NCBI GenBank assembly: GCA_034382075.1
Contig: JAXMOZ010000007.1
Span: forward strand, 1-64,000
DNA from: JAEULH01 sp034382075
Lineage (GTDB): Bacteria; Pseudomonadota; Alphaproteobacteria; Rhodospirillales; Defluviicoccaceae
Length of the DNA stretch: 64,000 nucleotides
Direction of reading: 5' to 3'
Shown: positions 53,007 through 62,595 of the stretch, piece by piece
How the letters are laid out: the number at the start of each line of letters is the position of its first letter
Position numbering within the stretch: position 1 is the first letter of the stretch
Notes under the pieces: generated by a model
Database searches by the model: none
What the model was told of the DNA's origin: nothing
What the model saw: the letters and a program-made list of their open reading frames with translations, nothing else
Position numbers and translations under genes: made by a program

Positions 53007-54476
53007 GTGAGCGCCGACCCGCCCGGGGAGCACCGCCCGCGGATCATCATCACCAGCGCCCTGTGGCGTCTGTTCGAGATTGCCGGGGCCGAGGTGCTCA
53101 GCTTCGGCTTCATGGTGCTCCTGGCCAGGCTCCTCAGTCCCGAAGACTATGGCCTTGTCGCGAGCGCCGCGCTGTTCGTCGTGTCCTGCCAGACGCTGCT
53201 GATGCGCGGGATCCCCGACGCGATCATCCAGGCGGACGTCATCCCCGACGCTCTGCTGGACACCGCCTTCTGGATCAATCTGGGGATCGGCTGCGCGCTC
53301 TCGCTCGCGCTCATCGCACTGGCCGCTCCCAGCGCCGCGCTCCTGGGGCAGCCGGACCTGCGCAACGTGATGTTCGGCCTGGCGCCGCTGCCGCCGCTGT
53401 TCGCCGCCATCGGCATCTACCACGCTCAACTGCGCCGGGAGATGAAGTTCCGCAAGCTGGCGCTGCGGACCCACGCGGCGGTGTTGAGCGGCGGTGGGGT
53501 CGGCGTCGCTCTGGCGCTCTCCGGCGCCGGGTTCTGGAGCCTGGTCTGCCAGCAACTCAGCTACACCGCCGTCAATCTCCTGGTGATTGCTTTTGCCACG
53601 GGCTGGCGGCCGCGCATGCGGTTCGAGGCGGAGGCGGCCAAGTCCGTGCGCGGGTTCGGCGGCACGGTGAGCGCGGCGGCGTTCCTCGATACCCTCAGCC
53701 ACGGCGGCCTCGCCTTCATCGTCGGCCTCCGCCAGCCCGCGGCGATGGTGGGCATGTTTTTCATGGCCCGCAGGGTGGTGTTTTCCCTGTCCATGTTCAC
53801 CCACTGGTCCGTCAACGAACTGTCGCTGCCGGTGCTCTCGCGCGTCGCGCCGGACCCGGAGAGGCACCGAGAAGCCGTCTACATGTGCCTGAAGCTGGCG
53901 TCGCTGATCACGGTTCCGGCTTTCGCCGGGGTCGCGGTCTTTGCCGATCGGATCGTTCCGCTGGCCTTCGGCCCCGAGTGGGCCGAGAGCACGGGAGCGC
54001 TCCAGGTCCTGTTGCTCGCCGGGATCCTGCAGGCCATCCCATCGGTCGCGAGCCAGGTGTTCAACTCGGTCGGGCAGCCCCACCACACCCTGCAGATCAA
54101 CATCGTCACCAGCGTGCTGATCGTGGTCTTGGTCGGCCTGCTTGCCGGCCACGGCATCGTCGCCGCCGCAACCGGCGTCCTGATCGCTTACGCCGTGGCC
54201 GCGCCGATGGCGCTCTTGCGGCTCAGGACCTCGGTTCAGCTCAGCTTGCTCCGCCTGGGCCGCGAGCAGGCGCTGATCTGGTTCGGGATTGGCGCGCTCA
54301 GCCTGGCGGTGGCGGCCATCGACAGGATCCTCCCCGCGGACCTCTCGCCGGTGGCGGTGCTGGTCGCCGAACTCGGGCTTTGGGCGCTGGGCGTCGCACT
54401 GATCGTCTACCTGGCGCTGCCTCAAGGCCGGTCCTGGATCGCCGCGTTCCTGAGCCGCCCCGGCGGGGGACTGTAG
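53007..54476 (+). CDS. Wzx-type polysaccharide flippase (MOP superfamily)
   Basis: 489-residue membrane protein with about 12-14 helices of the MATE/MOP fold. The N-terminus reads SALWRLFEIAGAEVLSFGFMVLLARLLSPEDYGLVASAALF, a flippase/translocase family pattern, and later RREMKFRKLALRTHAAVLSGG and AFGPEWAESTGALQVLLLAGIL. It should move lipid-linked repeat units across the inner membrane for the polymerase encoded opposite. The GTG start is the only one for the open frame. It converges with the GT4 gene, stops 3 nt apart. The 277 bp before it hold no gene. Confidence 0.92.
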   Translation: MSADPPGEHRPRIIITSALWRLFEIAGAEVLSFGFMVLLARLLSPEDYGLVASAALFVVSCQTLLMRGIPDAIIQADVIPDALLDTAFWINLGIGCALSLALIALAAPSAALLGQPDLRNVMFGLAPLPPLFAAIGIYHAQLRREMKFRKLALRTHAAVLSGGGVGVALALSGAGFWSLVCQQLSYTAVNLLVIAFATGWRPRMRFEAEAAKSVRGFGGTVSAAAFLDTLSHGGLAFIVGLRQPAAMVGMFFMARRVVFSLSMFTHWSVNELSLPVLSRVAPDPERHREAVYMCLKLASLITVPAFAGVAVFADRIVPLAFGPEWAESTGALQVLLLAGILQAIPSVASQVFNSVGQPHHTLQINIVTSVLIVVLVGLLAGHGIVAAATGVLIAYAVAAPMALLRLRTSVQLSLLRLGREQALIWFGIGALSLAVAAIDRILPADLSPVAVLVAELGLWALGVALIVYLALPQGRSWIAAFLSRPGGGL

Positions 54477-54479
54477 GGA

Positions 54480-55712
54480 TTAGCTGGGGGTGCGGCCCCC
54501 ACCGACCGGCACCGAGGGCGCCTTGGGAACCGCGGCCCGATCAAACCATCCAGCACGGGCCTCGGCGTAGACATCAAGAGTCCGCCTGCCGATCTCGCCC
54601 CAGCTGGGAATCGAGGCTCGCCGGTCTGCCATCTCCTCGGCAAGACGCTGCAGGCGTTCGGGAGCCGCGGCCCAGTCCCGGAGAACGTCGGCCAGGGCCT
54701 CCGCCGAGCCGGGGGCGACGAGACGGGCGCCGCCCCCCTCCCCGAAAAGTTCGCGAAAGCCGTCGATGGTGGTCCCCAGGATAGGCTTACCCTGGGCTAT
54801 CGCCGTCATCGCCACGCCGCTGGCGTCGATCTCGCGGTAGGGCAAGACGATCGCATCGGCTCTGGCCATCAACCTGCGCAGCTCGTCGTCGTCCACGAAC
54901 TCGAAGCGGAAGTGCACGATCTCCGCCAGTCCTCGCGAAGCGACAAAGCTCTCGAAGCCGCCGGTGTCCATGTACGGCTTGCCGACGATCTGCACCTTGA
55001 AGCGCACCCGCTGATCCGGCGATAGCAGTGCCAAAGCCTCGAGAAGCACGTCCACGCCCTTGTAGGGCTTGATCTTTCCGAACTGAAGCAGCACCAGCGG
55101 CGCGGTCTCGGACCGCCGCTTCGGCGCCGGCGCCTGGACGGGCTGGTTGAGCAAGCCATGGGGCAGCTGATGCAGCCGTTCCGCATCGACGCCGTTCGCG
55201 ACAAGCCGCTCGCGCGCCGCGGCGGTATGCACGATCACCGCATCGACCGCACGAGGCAGGGCGAGGTGGCCCGCGCGCATCAACCAGCTCCCGGCCCCGT
55301 TGTAGGGGTTGCTGTCGTGCATCGTCAGCACCACCGGCCGTTTCCGCCGCAGCCAGCGCACGGCTTGGTGATCGAGCACCGGCAGCGGCAGCCACTGGCA
55401 ATGGAGGATGTCGACGCGGAGGCGCTCCAGCAGGCCGTCGAGCCGGATCATGTCGATGCCGTGGCAGAGCCCCTTTACCGCTTGCCGCGCTGATCCGGTG
55501 AGCGCCCGCAGGCCCGGCCACTCGCAGGCGGCGTAGAAATGCGAGACGCTCCTGGCCGGCGAACCAGGATCCCCCTCGCCGCCGGTGCCGATGATGGTGA
55601 CGTCGCAGCCCTGCTCGTGAAGGCCGGCCGCCAACGCCTCGTCGTATGGCAGGCTGAAGCCGCTGGGGTCGAGAAGTGCGATCCGGACGGGCGAGGTCGA
55701 CTGGGAGGCCAT
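54480..55712 (-). CDS. GT4-type glycosyltransferase
   Basis: 410 residues, GT-B fold. N-terminal segments: IALLDPSGFSLPYDEALAAGLHEQGCDVTIIGTGGEG and LHCQWLPLPVLDHQAVRWLRRKRPVVLTMHDSN. C-terminal nucleotide-sugar half: PLVLLQFGKIKPYKGVDVLLEALALL and DAIVLPYREIDASGVAMTAIAQGKPILGT, with the E-x7-E-like acidic site of retaining GT4 enzymes in the latter. It adds one sugar of the repeat unit; which is unknown. It is last in the minus-strand operon, 16 bp after the GT2 gene. Confidence 0.92.
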   Translation of the reverse strand: MASQSTSPVRIALLDPSGFSLPYDEALAAGLHEQGCDVTIIGTGGEGDPGSPARSVSHFYAACEWPGLRALTGSARQAVKGLCHGIDMIRLDGLLERLRVDILHCQWLPLPVLDHQAVRWLRRKRPVVLTMHDSNPYNGAGSWLMRAGHLALPRAVDAVIVHTAAARERLVANGVDAERLHQLPHGLLNQPVQAPAPKRRSETAPLVLLQFGKIKPYKGVDVLLEALALLSPDQRVRFKVQIVGKPYMDTGGFESFVASRGLAEIVHFRFEFVDDDELRRLMARADAIVLPYREIDASGVAMTAIAQGKPILGTTIDGFRELFGEGGGARLVAPGSAEALADVLRDWAAAPERLQRLAEEMADRRASIPSWGEIGRRTLDVYAEARAGWFDRAAVPKAPSVPVGGGRTPS

Positions 55713-55728
55713 GGTTCGTCCCCGCGAC

Positions 55729-56904
55729 TTAAAGACCTGAGGCCCGTGACGAAGACGGCGGCTCCCAGGTTACCGCCCGGTGCCCGCGCAGGGCTTTCCA
55801 GACACCGACGGTGTTGCCGGCGAAGGCGAGCGCGACGTTCCAAGCGAGCCGAGAGAATGGAAGGTTCAACCGAACCGAAATGGCAAAGAGCGCGCTCGCC
55901 AGCGCAACCGCCGCAACAGCCGGCAGAAATCCGAAGCTGATCGCCGCGGCCGCCAGGAGGCAGAGCAGCGAGGCGGCGATCAGATAGCCGCCGATCCAGC
56001 GGACAAAGCGGTGAGCGAGGTACTTGTAGACGTTCCAGGCGCTGAGCTGCTTCAGCTCCGGCCAGAGCTCGAAGTGGACGGCCATGCACTCGCACGAGAT
56101 CCGGATCTTGCGGCGGAACTCTTCGGCCGCGTGCGTCGAGTGGGTCTCGCACGCCCGCAGCTCCGGCGCTCGCACCACGCGCTTGCCGGCCAGCAGCACC
56201 GACAGGGACACGTAGATGTCGTCGAACATGCCCCGGGGGACGACCCGATGCAGGCTCCGCCGGACGGCGAACAAGGAGCCGTCGGCGCCGATCACCGACC
56301 CCGTGTCGGTTTCCAGGCCCTTGGTCCACTCGTTGAACGACCAGAAAGCGCTTCCGACTTGCGCCACCGGGCTATCGGCGGCATTGACGTAGGTGAGGTC
56401 CGAGCAAACGCAGCCGATGCTCTGGTCGGCGAAGTAGCGCCGCAGCACCGCTACGGCATTCGGGGCAACCCTGACGTTCGCGTCGGTGAACACGACGATC
56501 GACGCGGTCGTTCCGGCGACCAGAAGGTTCATGCCGTGGGTCTTGCCGCGCCGGTCCGAGGAGATGACCAGGCGGATCTGGTCCCGGTACTCCTCGAGGA
56601 TGGCGGTGGTGCCGTCGCTGGGCGCGTCCGCATAGATCGCGATGTCGAGGTCGCCGCCGGCCGCCGCTCGGAGGCGCAACAGGTCTTCGACCTTGTCCCG
56701 GATCACGGCTTTCTCGTTGTAGACGCAGAGGCAAATCGCAAAGGTCAGGGGGTCGCCTTCCGTCGGCTCAGCGGCGCACTGGACCGGGGCGAAACGACGG
56801 ACGCGCCGGGCGATGAGCAGCGTCAGCTGGTAGGGGCCGAACGGCCAGACCGCGGCCAGCGCCAATAGCGCTCCCAGCACGATAAGAACGCCTGCGATCG
56901 TCAT
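55729..56904 (-). CDS. GT2-type membrane glycosyltransferase
   Basis: 391 residues. A helix at about 5-30, then the GT-A domain: FAICLCVYNEKAVIRDKVEDLLRL, DLDIAIYADAPSDGTTAIL, SSDRRGKTHGMNLLVAG, VVFTDANVRVAPNAVAVL (DxN metal site), and GADGSLFAVRRSL. Two or three helices near the C-terminus anchor it. The YADAPSDGT form of the usual VxDGSxDGT motif is somewhat unusual. The upstream polymerase frame overlaps its start by 137 nt. Confidence 0.92.
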   Translation of the reverse strand: MTIAGVLIVLGALLALAAVWPFGPYQLTLLIARRVRRFAPVQCAAEPTEGDPLTFAICLCVYNEKAVIRDKVEDLLRLRAAAGGDLDIAIYADAPSDGTTAILEEYRDQIRLVISSDRRGKTHGMNLLVAGTTASIVVFTDANVRVAPNAVAVLRRYFADQSIGCVCSDLTYVNAADSPVAQVGSAFWSFNEWTKGLETDTGSVIGADGSLFAVRRSLHRVVPRGMFDDIYVSLSVLLAGKRVVRAPELRACETHSTHAAEEFRRKIRISCECMAVHFELWPELKQLSAWNVYKYLAHRFVRWIGGYLIAASLLCLLAAAAISFGFLPAVAAVALASALFAISVRLNLPFSRLAWNVALAFAGNTVGVWKALRGHRAVTWEPPSSSRASGL

Positions 56905-58177
56905 CTTTGCTGTTCCCTTCGCGTGAGCCGCCGTCGCCAGCGCCCGGTGTTAGCTTTGGCCAGCCGGCGAGAGCCATGTGCAGGAACTGCACGTAGAACG
57001 CGTTCAAATACCCGCCAAGGAACGTGAACTGGATCAGGCAAGCCACGGAGATGATCAGGTTGGGAGACCGCCGGAACAGACAATACAGATAGAACGCCAG
57101 GAAGGGGATCGCGCCAAAAAGACCGTACTCTGCCACCAGCTTGAGCCACGACGAGTCCTGAACCCGATAATCCAGCATGATCCCGAGGTCCAGGATCGCC
57201 CCCGGTCCAAAGCCAAACCACAACGCCCGTAAGTCCGTCGCGATGACGTCGCCGACGAACCAGAATGGTCCCAGAAACCGCATCGAGCCGCTGCCCTGCT
57301 TGTTCCCGAACTCGGCGAGGCGATCGACCAGAGCGGAAAATGGAAAAACATCCCGAAACAACACGAGCACGCAGGCGCTGGCGATGCCGATGATCACCAT
57401 CGGCAGCATCTGCCGCTGCTGCACCGCAAGGGCTATGGCAACACCGACGAGAAGAATGAAGCCGGTGCCGGAGAACGACGTGAGGTAGGCGGCGCCGAAC
57501 AAGGCGAAGGCCGCTGGCCGGCAAAAATACATGTATTCGATGACGATCGCGAAGGCGATGATCTGTGACAGATGCGACGGCTCAAGGAACCAGAAGCCTG
57601 TGCTTTTCAGGATGGCGCCTTCGGACGTAACCGGAATACGCAGGTTGAAGCCCTGGATGAAGAACGACTCCGGCAAGACGAGGTCCAACGGGAACATCGC
57701 GTTGGCGCCCAAAGGGAACTGGATCAGAAACTGGACGATGGCGCAGGCTGCGCAAAAGAGCACCACCGTTTGGAAGGTTCCGAGCAGCTTTACGTAGTCT
57801 TCCCTGGCCATAGGCGCTACCGCCATGGACGGAGCGTAGAGGACGAGAAGCATAGGCAGCGAAAGCAGGGAGAACTCTTTGCTGCGGGCAAACAGCGTCA
57901 GAAGAAGCGCCGAGGCTGCCACGCAGTACAGCACGATGCGCTGCGGCGAGAGAACCAAGAGTCCTTTGAAGATGCCGTAAAGGAACGCCGCAAAGCACAG
58001 CACGAAGCCGACGCCGAGTTCGCCGCCGGATCCGGGGACGGCCAGCCGCTGCAACACGGTCACGCACAGGAGGATGATGAGCGGGAGACGGCTATCGGAA
58101 ATGCGCAAGGCGCTTGCGGGCGCGCTTCGTGCGCCCCTCGTCAAGCGCCGAGGGTCCCCGGCGCTGACCCCCATCAT
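56768..58177 (-). CDS. O-antigen/EPS polymerase (Wzy-like) with overlong C-terminus
   Basis: 469-residue polytopic protein with about ten helices and a large loop holding STGFWFLEPSHLSQIIAFAIVIEYMYF; FSGTGFILLVGVAIAL and GFGPGAILDLG are the pattern of Wzy/O-antigen ligase proteins. The ATG at 58177 overlaps the kinase stop (ATGA). After the last helix (LGGYLNAFYVQFLHMALAGW) the frame runs on into the GT2 gene for 46 more residues of low complexity. In another phase a stop at 56901 overlaps the GT2 start as ATGA, so a small frameshift near the end is possible. Which polymer it builds is unknown. Confidence 0.82.
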   Translation of the reverse strand: MMGVSAGDPRRLTRGARSAPASALRISDSRLPLIILLCVTVLQRLAVPGSGGELGVGFVLCFAAFLYGIFKGLLVLSPQRIVLYCVAASALLLTLFARSKEFSLLSLPMLLVLYAPSMAVAPMAREDYVKLLGTFQTVVLFCAACAIVQFLIQFPLGANAMFPLDLVLPESFFIQGFNLRIPVTSEGAILKSTGFWFLEPSHLSQIIAFAIVIEYMYFCRPAAFALFGAAYLTSFSGTGFILLVGVAIALAVQQRQMLPMVIIGIASACVLVLFRDVFPFSALVDRLAEFGNKQGSGSMRFLGPFWFVGDVIATDLRALWFGFGPGAILDLGIMLDYRVQDSSWLKLVAEYGLFGAIPFLAFYLYCLFRRSPNLIISVACLIQFTFLGGYLNAFYVQFLHMALAGWPKLTPGAGDGGSREGNSKDDDRRRSYRAGSAIGAGRGLAVRPLPADAAHRPARPSFRPGPVRR

Positions 58178-60399
58178 CCAGCTGCGGGCTCTGCTGCGTG
58201 GTAGCCGCCGTAGGCGTATCGCTCCGGCATGCGCCTGGGATCTTCCGCGACCACCAAGCCCGCAAGCGGCGCGCCGGCGTCCAGGAAGCGCTCGACCGCC
58301 GCGCAAACGCGATCGGTGCTTGCGCTCTTTTCCGACACCACCAGCACGACGCCGTCGGTCATGCGGGCGATGTGCAGCGGATCCACCACCCGAAGAACCG
58401 GCGAGGAGTCGACGATGACGATGTCGTACTCCGCACGGGCGTACCGCAGCAGCGTCTGAAAGTGGAGAAGGCCGACGTGCGACGGCGTCGTCCCTCGCTC
58501 TGGCCGGGCGCCCATGATGTGGGCGCCGCTGAGGGGGTCGGGCTGAATTGCGTCGTGGATGTCGCAGGTCCCGTTGAGAACGTCGTTGACGGTGAAGTCG
58601 GCAACCGCCCCGGCCCGGTGGAGCAGCGTCGGGTTGCGGAAGTCGGCGTCGATGCACAGCGCCCTCAGCCCGTCGCAGGCCGCCACCCGCGCCAACGCCA
58701 GCGTCAGCGTCGTCTTGCCTTCACCTGGAAGGGCCGAGCAGATCTGCACGGCGGTGCCGCTTGCGCCCGAAGATGGAAGGCGGAAGAGAATGCCGCGAAC
58801 CGTTTCCGTGATCAGCGGGCCCAGGCCGCCGCTGCCGACGGCGTTGCTTGTCCCGGCCGCGCGAAACCCGGACTTGATCCAGGGAATGGCGCCCAGCACC
58901 GGCAGGCCAGTTACGGCGGTGACCTCCGCCGGCGACTGCAGCCGGCCCAGCCACCAGCGCCGCGCCAGGATCATCGCAATCGCGGCCAATCCGCCGAGGA
59001 TCGCGCCGACCAGGGCGAGCAACATCCGGCCGGGGCTCGAGGGGCGCACCGGCGGCAGAGCTTGCGCGCCCACCCGGATCTGCGGCTGCAGCACCTCGAG
59101 GTTCGCTAAAGTCTGACGGTATCGTTCCTGGTAAACGTCGTATAGGCGTTGCTGGCTCGCCGCCTGGTCGCGAAGCTGCTGGAGTTCGGAGCGGCGGCTG
59201 GCAATGTCGGCAGCCTCCTTCCCAAGGCCGGATGCAAGCGTCTCCAGCTGGACCTGCCGGCTCTGCAACGCGGTCAGGCGCATCCGGAGACTGCCGCGGA
59301 TGGACTCGACCTCGGCTGCGACCTCCCGCTGAAGCTGACGGAGCTGGGCTTGGACGGCCAGCGCCTCCGGGTGCTTCGGGCCCAGGTCGTTCACGGTGCG
59401 GCCCATTCGCTCCCGCAGCCGTTCTTCTGCCTCCGATTCCAGCAGCGCCCGCAGCCGTGGCGTCACCAGCTCCTGATTGAGCAGATTGGCGTTACCGGCG
59501 CCGACCACCACGTCGAGCTGCTCGAGGTCGGTCCGCACCCGGGTAAGGTCGTTTTCCACCTGCCGCTGCTCCTGGCTCAGCGAGAGCAGGCGCTGCGCGA
59601 CCACCGAGCCGGCCGTGCCTGTCTCCACCAGGTCAGCGGAGTTCTCGATCTCCCGAATACGCGACTGGGTTGCGGCGAGAGCGGCATGCAGCTCGTTGCC
59701 CTGCTGCTGCAGACGCTCGTTCGCCTCGGCGGTGAGCTTGCGCTGCTTGCCGGCCTCGTCCTCGATGTACTGTTGCATCAGGCCGTTGACGAACCGGGCG
59801 GCAGCTTCGGCGTCACGCCACGTGAAGCTGAGGTTGATGGCGTAGCTGCGCTCCTCGCTCTCGACGTCCAGGCTGCGGCGGATATCGGCGATCATCTTGT
59901 CGAACGGGCTGAGCGCCGGGCCGCCGCCAAGGGATATTCCCCCGCCGCTGCCACGCGCCGGCTCGTTAAGCTCGCGGTTGAAGATCGGGTCCGCCTCGAG
60001 GTTGAGGACGCGGGCGGTCCTCTCGATCAACTCCCGCGAGCCTAGGACGAGGGCAGCGCTGCGCGCCCCCCAGGGTTCGACGGTGCCCTGGGAGCGGATC
60101 GTCTGGAAGTCGGGGATGTTGATTTCCTGGGTGTTGACCACCATCAGCGCCTCCGCGGTGTACTTCCGCGGCAACACCGTGGCGATGGCGAAGGCGGCAA
60201 TTCCCGCCGCCAGGGCACTGAGCAGGATCAGCCACTTCCGGTCCCAAAGCATATGCAGCAGCTGCCGCGGCTCGACACCCAGGGCGCCGGCCGTCGGCTG
60301 CGGGGGGCGGTGCAGGGATAACGCCTGCGGGCTCCTCGGCGTCGAGGGAAGATCCGGGAAGTCACCGCGGTGCTCCAGTCCTCCCCTCAAGGTGAGCAC
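58174..60399 (-). CDS. Polysaccharide chain-length tyrosine autokinase (Wzc/ExoP type)
   Basis: 741 residues. The chain-length determinant domain spans helices at about 53-73 and 455-477 around a long coiled-coil periplasmic part. The BY-kinase domain has Walker A SALPGEGKTTLTLALA, Walker A' LCIDADFRNPTLL and Walker B DIVIVDSSPVL. A Tyr pair near the end (ERYAYGGYH) fits the short tyrosine cluster. It controls polymer length and export with Wzy. The outer-membrane export protein (Wza) is not in the window. Its start overlaps galE's end by 13 nt. Confidence 0.95.
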   Translation of the reverse strand: MLTLRGGLEHRGDFPDLPSTPRSPQALSLHRPPQPTAGALGVEPRQLLHMLWDRKWLILLSALAAGIAAFAIATVLPRKYTAEALMVVNTQEINIPDFQTIRSQGTVEPWGARSAALVLGSRELIERTARVLNLEADPIFNRELNEPARGSGGGISLGGGPALSPFDKMIADIRRSLDVESEERSYAINLSFTWRDAEAAARFVNGLMQQYIEDEAGKQRKLTAEANERLQQQGNELHAALAATQSRIREIENSADLVETGTAGSVVAQRLLSLSQEQRQVENDLTRVRTDLEQLDVVVGAGNANLLNQELVTPRLRALLESEAEERLRERMGRTVNDLGPKHPEALAVQAQLRQLQREVAAEVESIRGSLRMRLTALQSRQVQLETLASGLGKEAADIASRRSELQQLRDQAASQQRLYDVYQERYRQTLANLEVLQPQIRVGAQALPPVRPSSPGRMLLALVGAILGGLAAIAMILARRWWLGRLQSPAEVTAVTGLPVLGAIPWIKSGFRAAGTSNAVGSGGLGPLITETVRGILFRLPSSGASGTAVQICSALPGEGKTTLTLALARVAACDGLRALCIDADFRNPTLLHRAGAVADFTVNDVLNGTCDIHDAIQPDPLSGAHIMGARPERGTTPSHVGLLHFQTLLRYARAEYDIVIVDSSPVLRVVDPLHIARMTDGVVLVVSEKSASTDRVCAAVERFLDAGAPLAGLVVAEDPRRMPERYAYGGYHAAEPAAG

Positions 60400-61430
60400 C
60401 TCGCCTCGGTCGCGGACTGAACGGCAGGCACGCTCGCGGCGCTGCGGCCGCGCTCATGGCCTGAGCGCCAGCGCCATGCCGTTTCGACGATGTCGTCCAG
60501 AGATACGGAAAGGCCGAAGTCAATGCCGAGCAGCCGCCGCGCGAAACTCGGATCGGCAACGAGCGTTGGCGGGTCGCCGGGACGGCGACCGACCACTTCA
60601 CGCGGCACCGGCCGCCCGGTCACCCGTTCCACCGTCTCCACCACGGACTGTACCGAGTGGCCGATGCCGGTGCCGAGGTTGGCAGTGAACGACTGGCCGC
60701 CGTCGAGAAGATGGCGCAAGGCGGCAACGTGCGCGTCTGCAAGATCGCTGACGTGGACGTAATCACGCACCGCCGTACCATCCTTCGTTGGGTAATCCGC
60801 GCCCATGATCTTCAGGGCCGGCCTCCTGCCCAGAACCGCATCGAGCGCCAGCGGGATCAGGTGCGTCTCCCGGTCGCGCGTCTCGCCGATCTCGCCGACC
60901 GGATCGGCGCCCGCGGCGTTGAAGTAACGCAGCCGCGCCGCCTTCAGCCCATATGCTTCGCAGTAGTGCGCCGATGCCCACTCGGCAGCAAGCTTCGTCG
61001 CTCCATAGGGGTTGACGGGATCCTCCGGCGTGGTTTCACGGATCGGCATGACCTCGGGGACGCCGTAGACCGCGCAGGTGCTGGACAGAACGAAAGATCC
61101 CACCCCCGAGGAACGGCAGGCATCGAGGAGGTTGACGGTGCCGGTCACGTTCGTTTGCCAGTAAGGCGCCGGGTCTTCCACGGATTCGCCGACCAAAGCC
61201 AATGCGGCGAAATGCAAGACCGCGATCGGGCGATGGGCCGCGACCACCTCGCGAACCCGAACTGAATCGAGAATGTCGCCGATCTCTAGCGGGCCCCAGC
61301 GGACCGCGTCGGGCCGCCCCACCGACAGATTGTCGAGCGTCACCGGGATGAAGCCGGCGGCGGCCAGTGCTTTGCAGGCGTGGCTGCCGACGTACCCCGC
61401 GCCGCCGCTGACGATGACGCTCCGTCTCAT
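60387..61430 (-). CDS. galE: UDP-glucose 4-epimerase
   Basis: 347-residue short-chain dehydrogenase fold. The NAD motif is VSGGAGYVGSHACKALAAAG; SSTCAVYGVPE with the Ser/Thr and the catalytic Tyr-Lys pair in PYGATKLAAE; RLRYFNAAGADP is typical of GalE. The enzyme interconverts UDP-glucose and UDP-galactose and so supplies galactose for the polymer. It overlaps the uxs stop by 4 nt and the kinase start by 13 nt. The last 20 residues are low-complexity. Confidence 0.95.
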   Translation of the reverse strand: MRRSVIVSGGAGYVGSHACKALAAAGFIPVTLDNLSVGRPDAVRWGPLEIGDILDSVRVREVVAAHRPIAVLHFAALALVGESVEDPAPYWQTNVTGTVNLLDACRSSGVGSFVLSSTCAVYGVPEVMPIRETTPEDPVNPYGATKLAAEWASAHYCEAYGLKAARLRYFNAAGADPVGEIGETRDRETHLIPLALDAVLGRRPALKIMGADYPTKDGTAVRDYVHVSDLADAHVAALRHLLDGGQSFTANLGTGIGHSVQSVVETVERVTGRPVPREVVGRRPGDPPTLVADPSFARRLLGIDFGLSVSLDDIVETAWRWRSGHERGRSAASVPAVQSATEARCSP

Positions 61431-62401
61431 GCAGCGTCCTTGGCGCCCGTGAGCTGAAGCTCGGTCTTGAAGTGTGCGATCATCCGCTTCAGGCCCTGCT
61501 CAAGCGGGACGTTCGGCTGCCAACCGAGCACGGCCTGAGCGCGGCGAATGTCGGGGCGCCTCTTCACCGGGTCGTCGACCGGAAGCGGCTTGTGAACGAT
61601 TTCGGACCCGGACCGGGTCATCCGCAGGATTATGTGGGCAAGCTCCCGGACGGTGAACTCCCCGGGGTTGCCGAGGTTGACGGGGCCGGTAACGTCGTCT
61701 TCGGTTCTCATCAGCCGGATCAGCCCCTCGACCAGATCGCTGACATGGCAGAAGGATCGGGTCTGCTCCCCGTCGCCGTAAAGTGTGATGGGCTGGCTGG
61801 TAAGCGCCTGAACCACAAAGTTGGAAACGACCCGCCCGTCGCCGGGATGCATGCGCTTCCCGTAGGTGTTGAAGATCCTGGCAACTTTGACCCGGACGCC
61901 GTGCTGCCGGTGGTAGTCGAAGCAGAGGGTTTCGGCGCACCGCTTCCCCTCGTCGTAGCAGGCGCGCTCGCCGTTCGGATTGACGTTGCCGAGATAGCCC
62001 TCGTCCTGGGGATGCACCAGAGGATCGCCGTACACCTCGCTTGTCGAGGCCTGGAGGAACTTGATCCGGCGGCGCTTGGCGAGCCCGAGCATGTTCATGG
62101 CGCCGAGAACGTTCGTCTTCAGCGTCTGCACCGGATCGACCTGATACTGCACCGGCGACGCTGGGCAGGCCAGATTGTAGATCTCGTCAACTTCGACGTA
62201 GAGAGGGAACGTCACGTCGTGGCGCAGCACTTCGAACCCGGACCGGCGGAGCAGGTGCTCCACGTTCCGTCTGCGCCCCGTCGAAAAATTGTCTACACAA
62301 AGAACGTCTTCACCGAGATCCAACAGCCGTTCACACAGATGGCTGCCGATGAAACCGGCGCCTCCGGTCACCAATACGCGTTTCCCGCTGTCACCGTGCA
62401 T
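61427..62401 (-). CDS. uxs: UDP-glucuronate decarboxylase (UDP-xylose synthase)
   Basis: 324 residues. NAD motif VLVTGGAGFIGSHLCERLL, then EIYNLACPASPVQYQ (the family signature), FLQASTSEVYGDP, catalytic YDEGKRCAETL, RIFNTYGKRMHPGDGRVVSNFV, and FCHVSDLVEGLIRLM. It makes UDP-xylose from UDP-glucuronate, so the polysaccharide probably holds xylose. It starts the block uxs-galE-wzc-wzy-GT2-GT4, a tightly overlapping operon. Confidence 0.95.
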   Translation of the reverse strand: MHGDSGKRVLVTGGAGFIGSHLCERLLDLGEDVLCVDNFSTGRRRNVEHLLRRSGFEVLRHDVTFPLYVEVDEIYNLACPASPVQYQVDPVQTLKTNVLGAMNMLGLAKRRRIKFLQASTSEVYGDPLVHPQDEGYLGNVNPNGERACYDEGKRCAETLCFDYHRQHGVRVKVARIFNTYGKRMHPGDGRVVSNFVVQALTSQPITLYGDGEQTRSFCHVSDLVEGLIRLMRTEDDVTGPVNLGNPGEFTVRELAHIILRMTRSGSEIVHKPLPVDDPVKRRPDIRRAQAVLGWQPNVPLEQGLKRMIAHFKTELQLTGAKDAA

Positions 62402-62595
62402 TGCAAAATCTCCAGCTTGGCCGAGCCCAAGGTGTCGTAGACGTGCACCGGCGTCTTCGCTGCCCGACGCCTGCCCACCACCCGACCGGTGCAGTCCGCT
62501 GCCCGAGCACCGACAGCCGCATTCCTTCCATCAACGGACAAAGCCCCCACGGCTGTCCGCCGCGCGCGAGTACCGGACTAATAAGCGCCGTTCCG

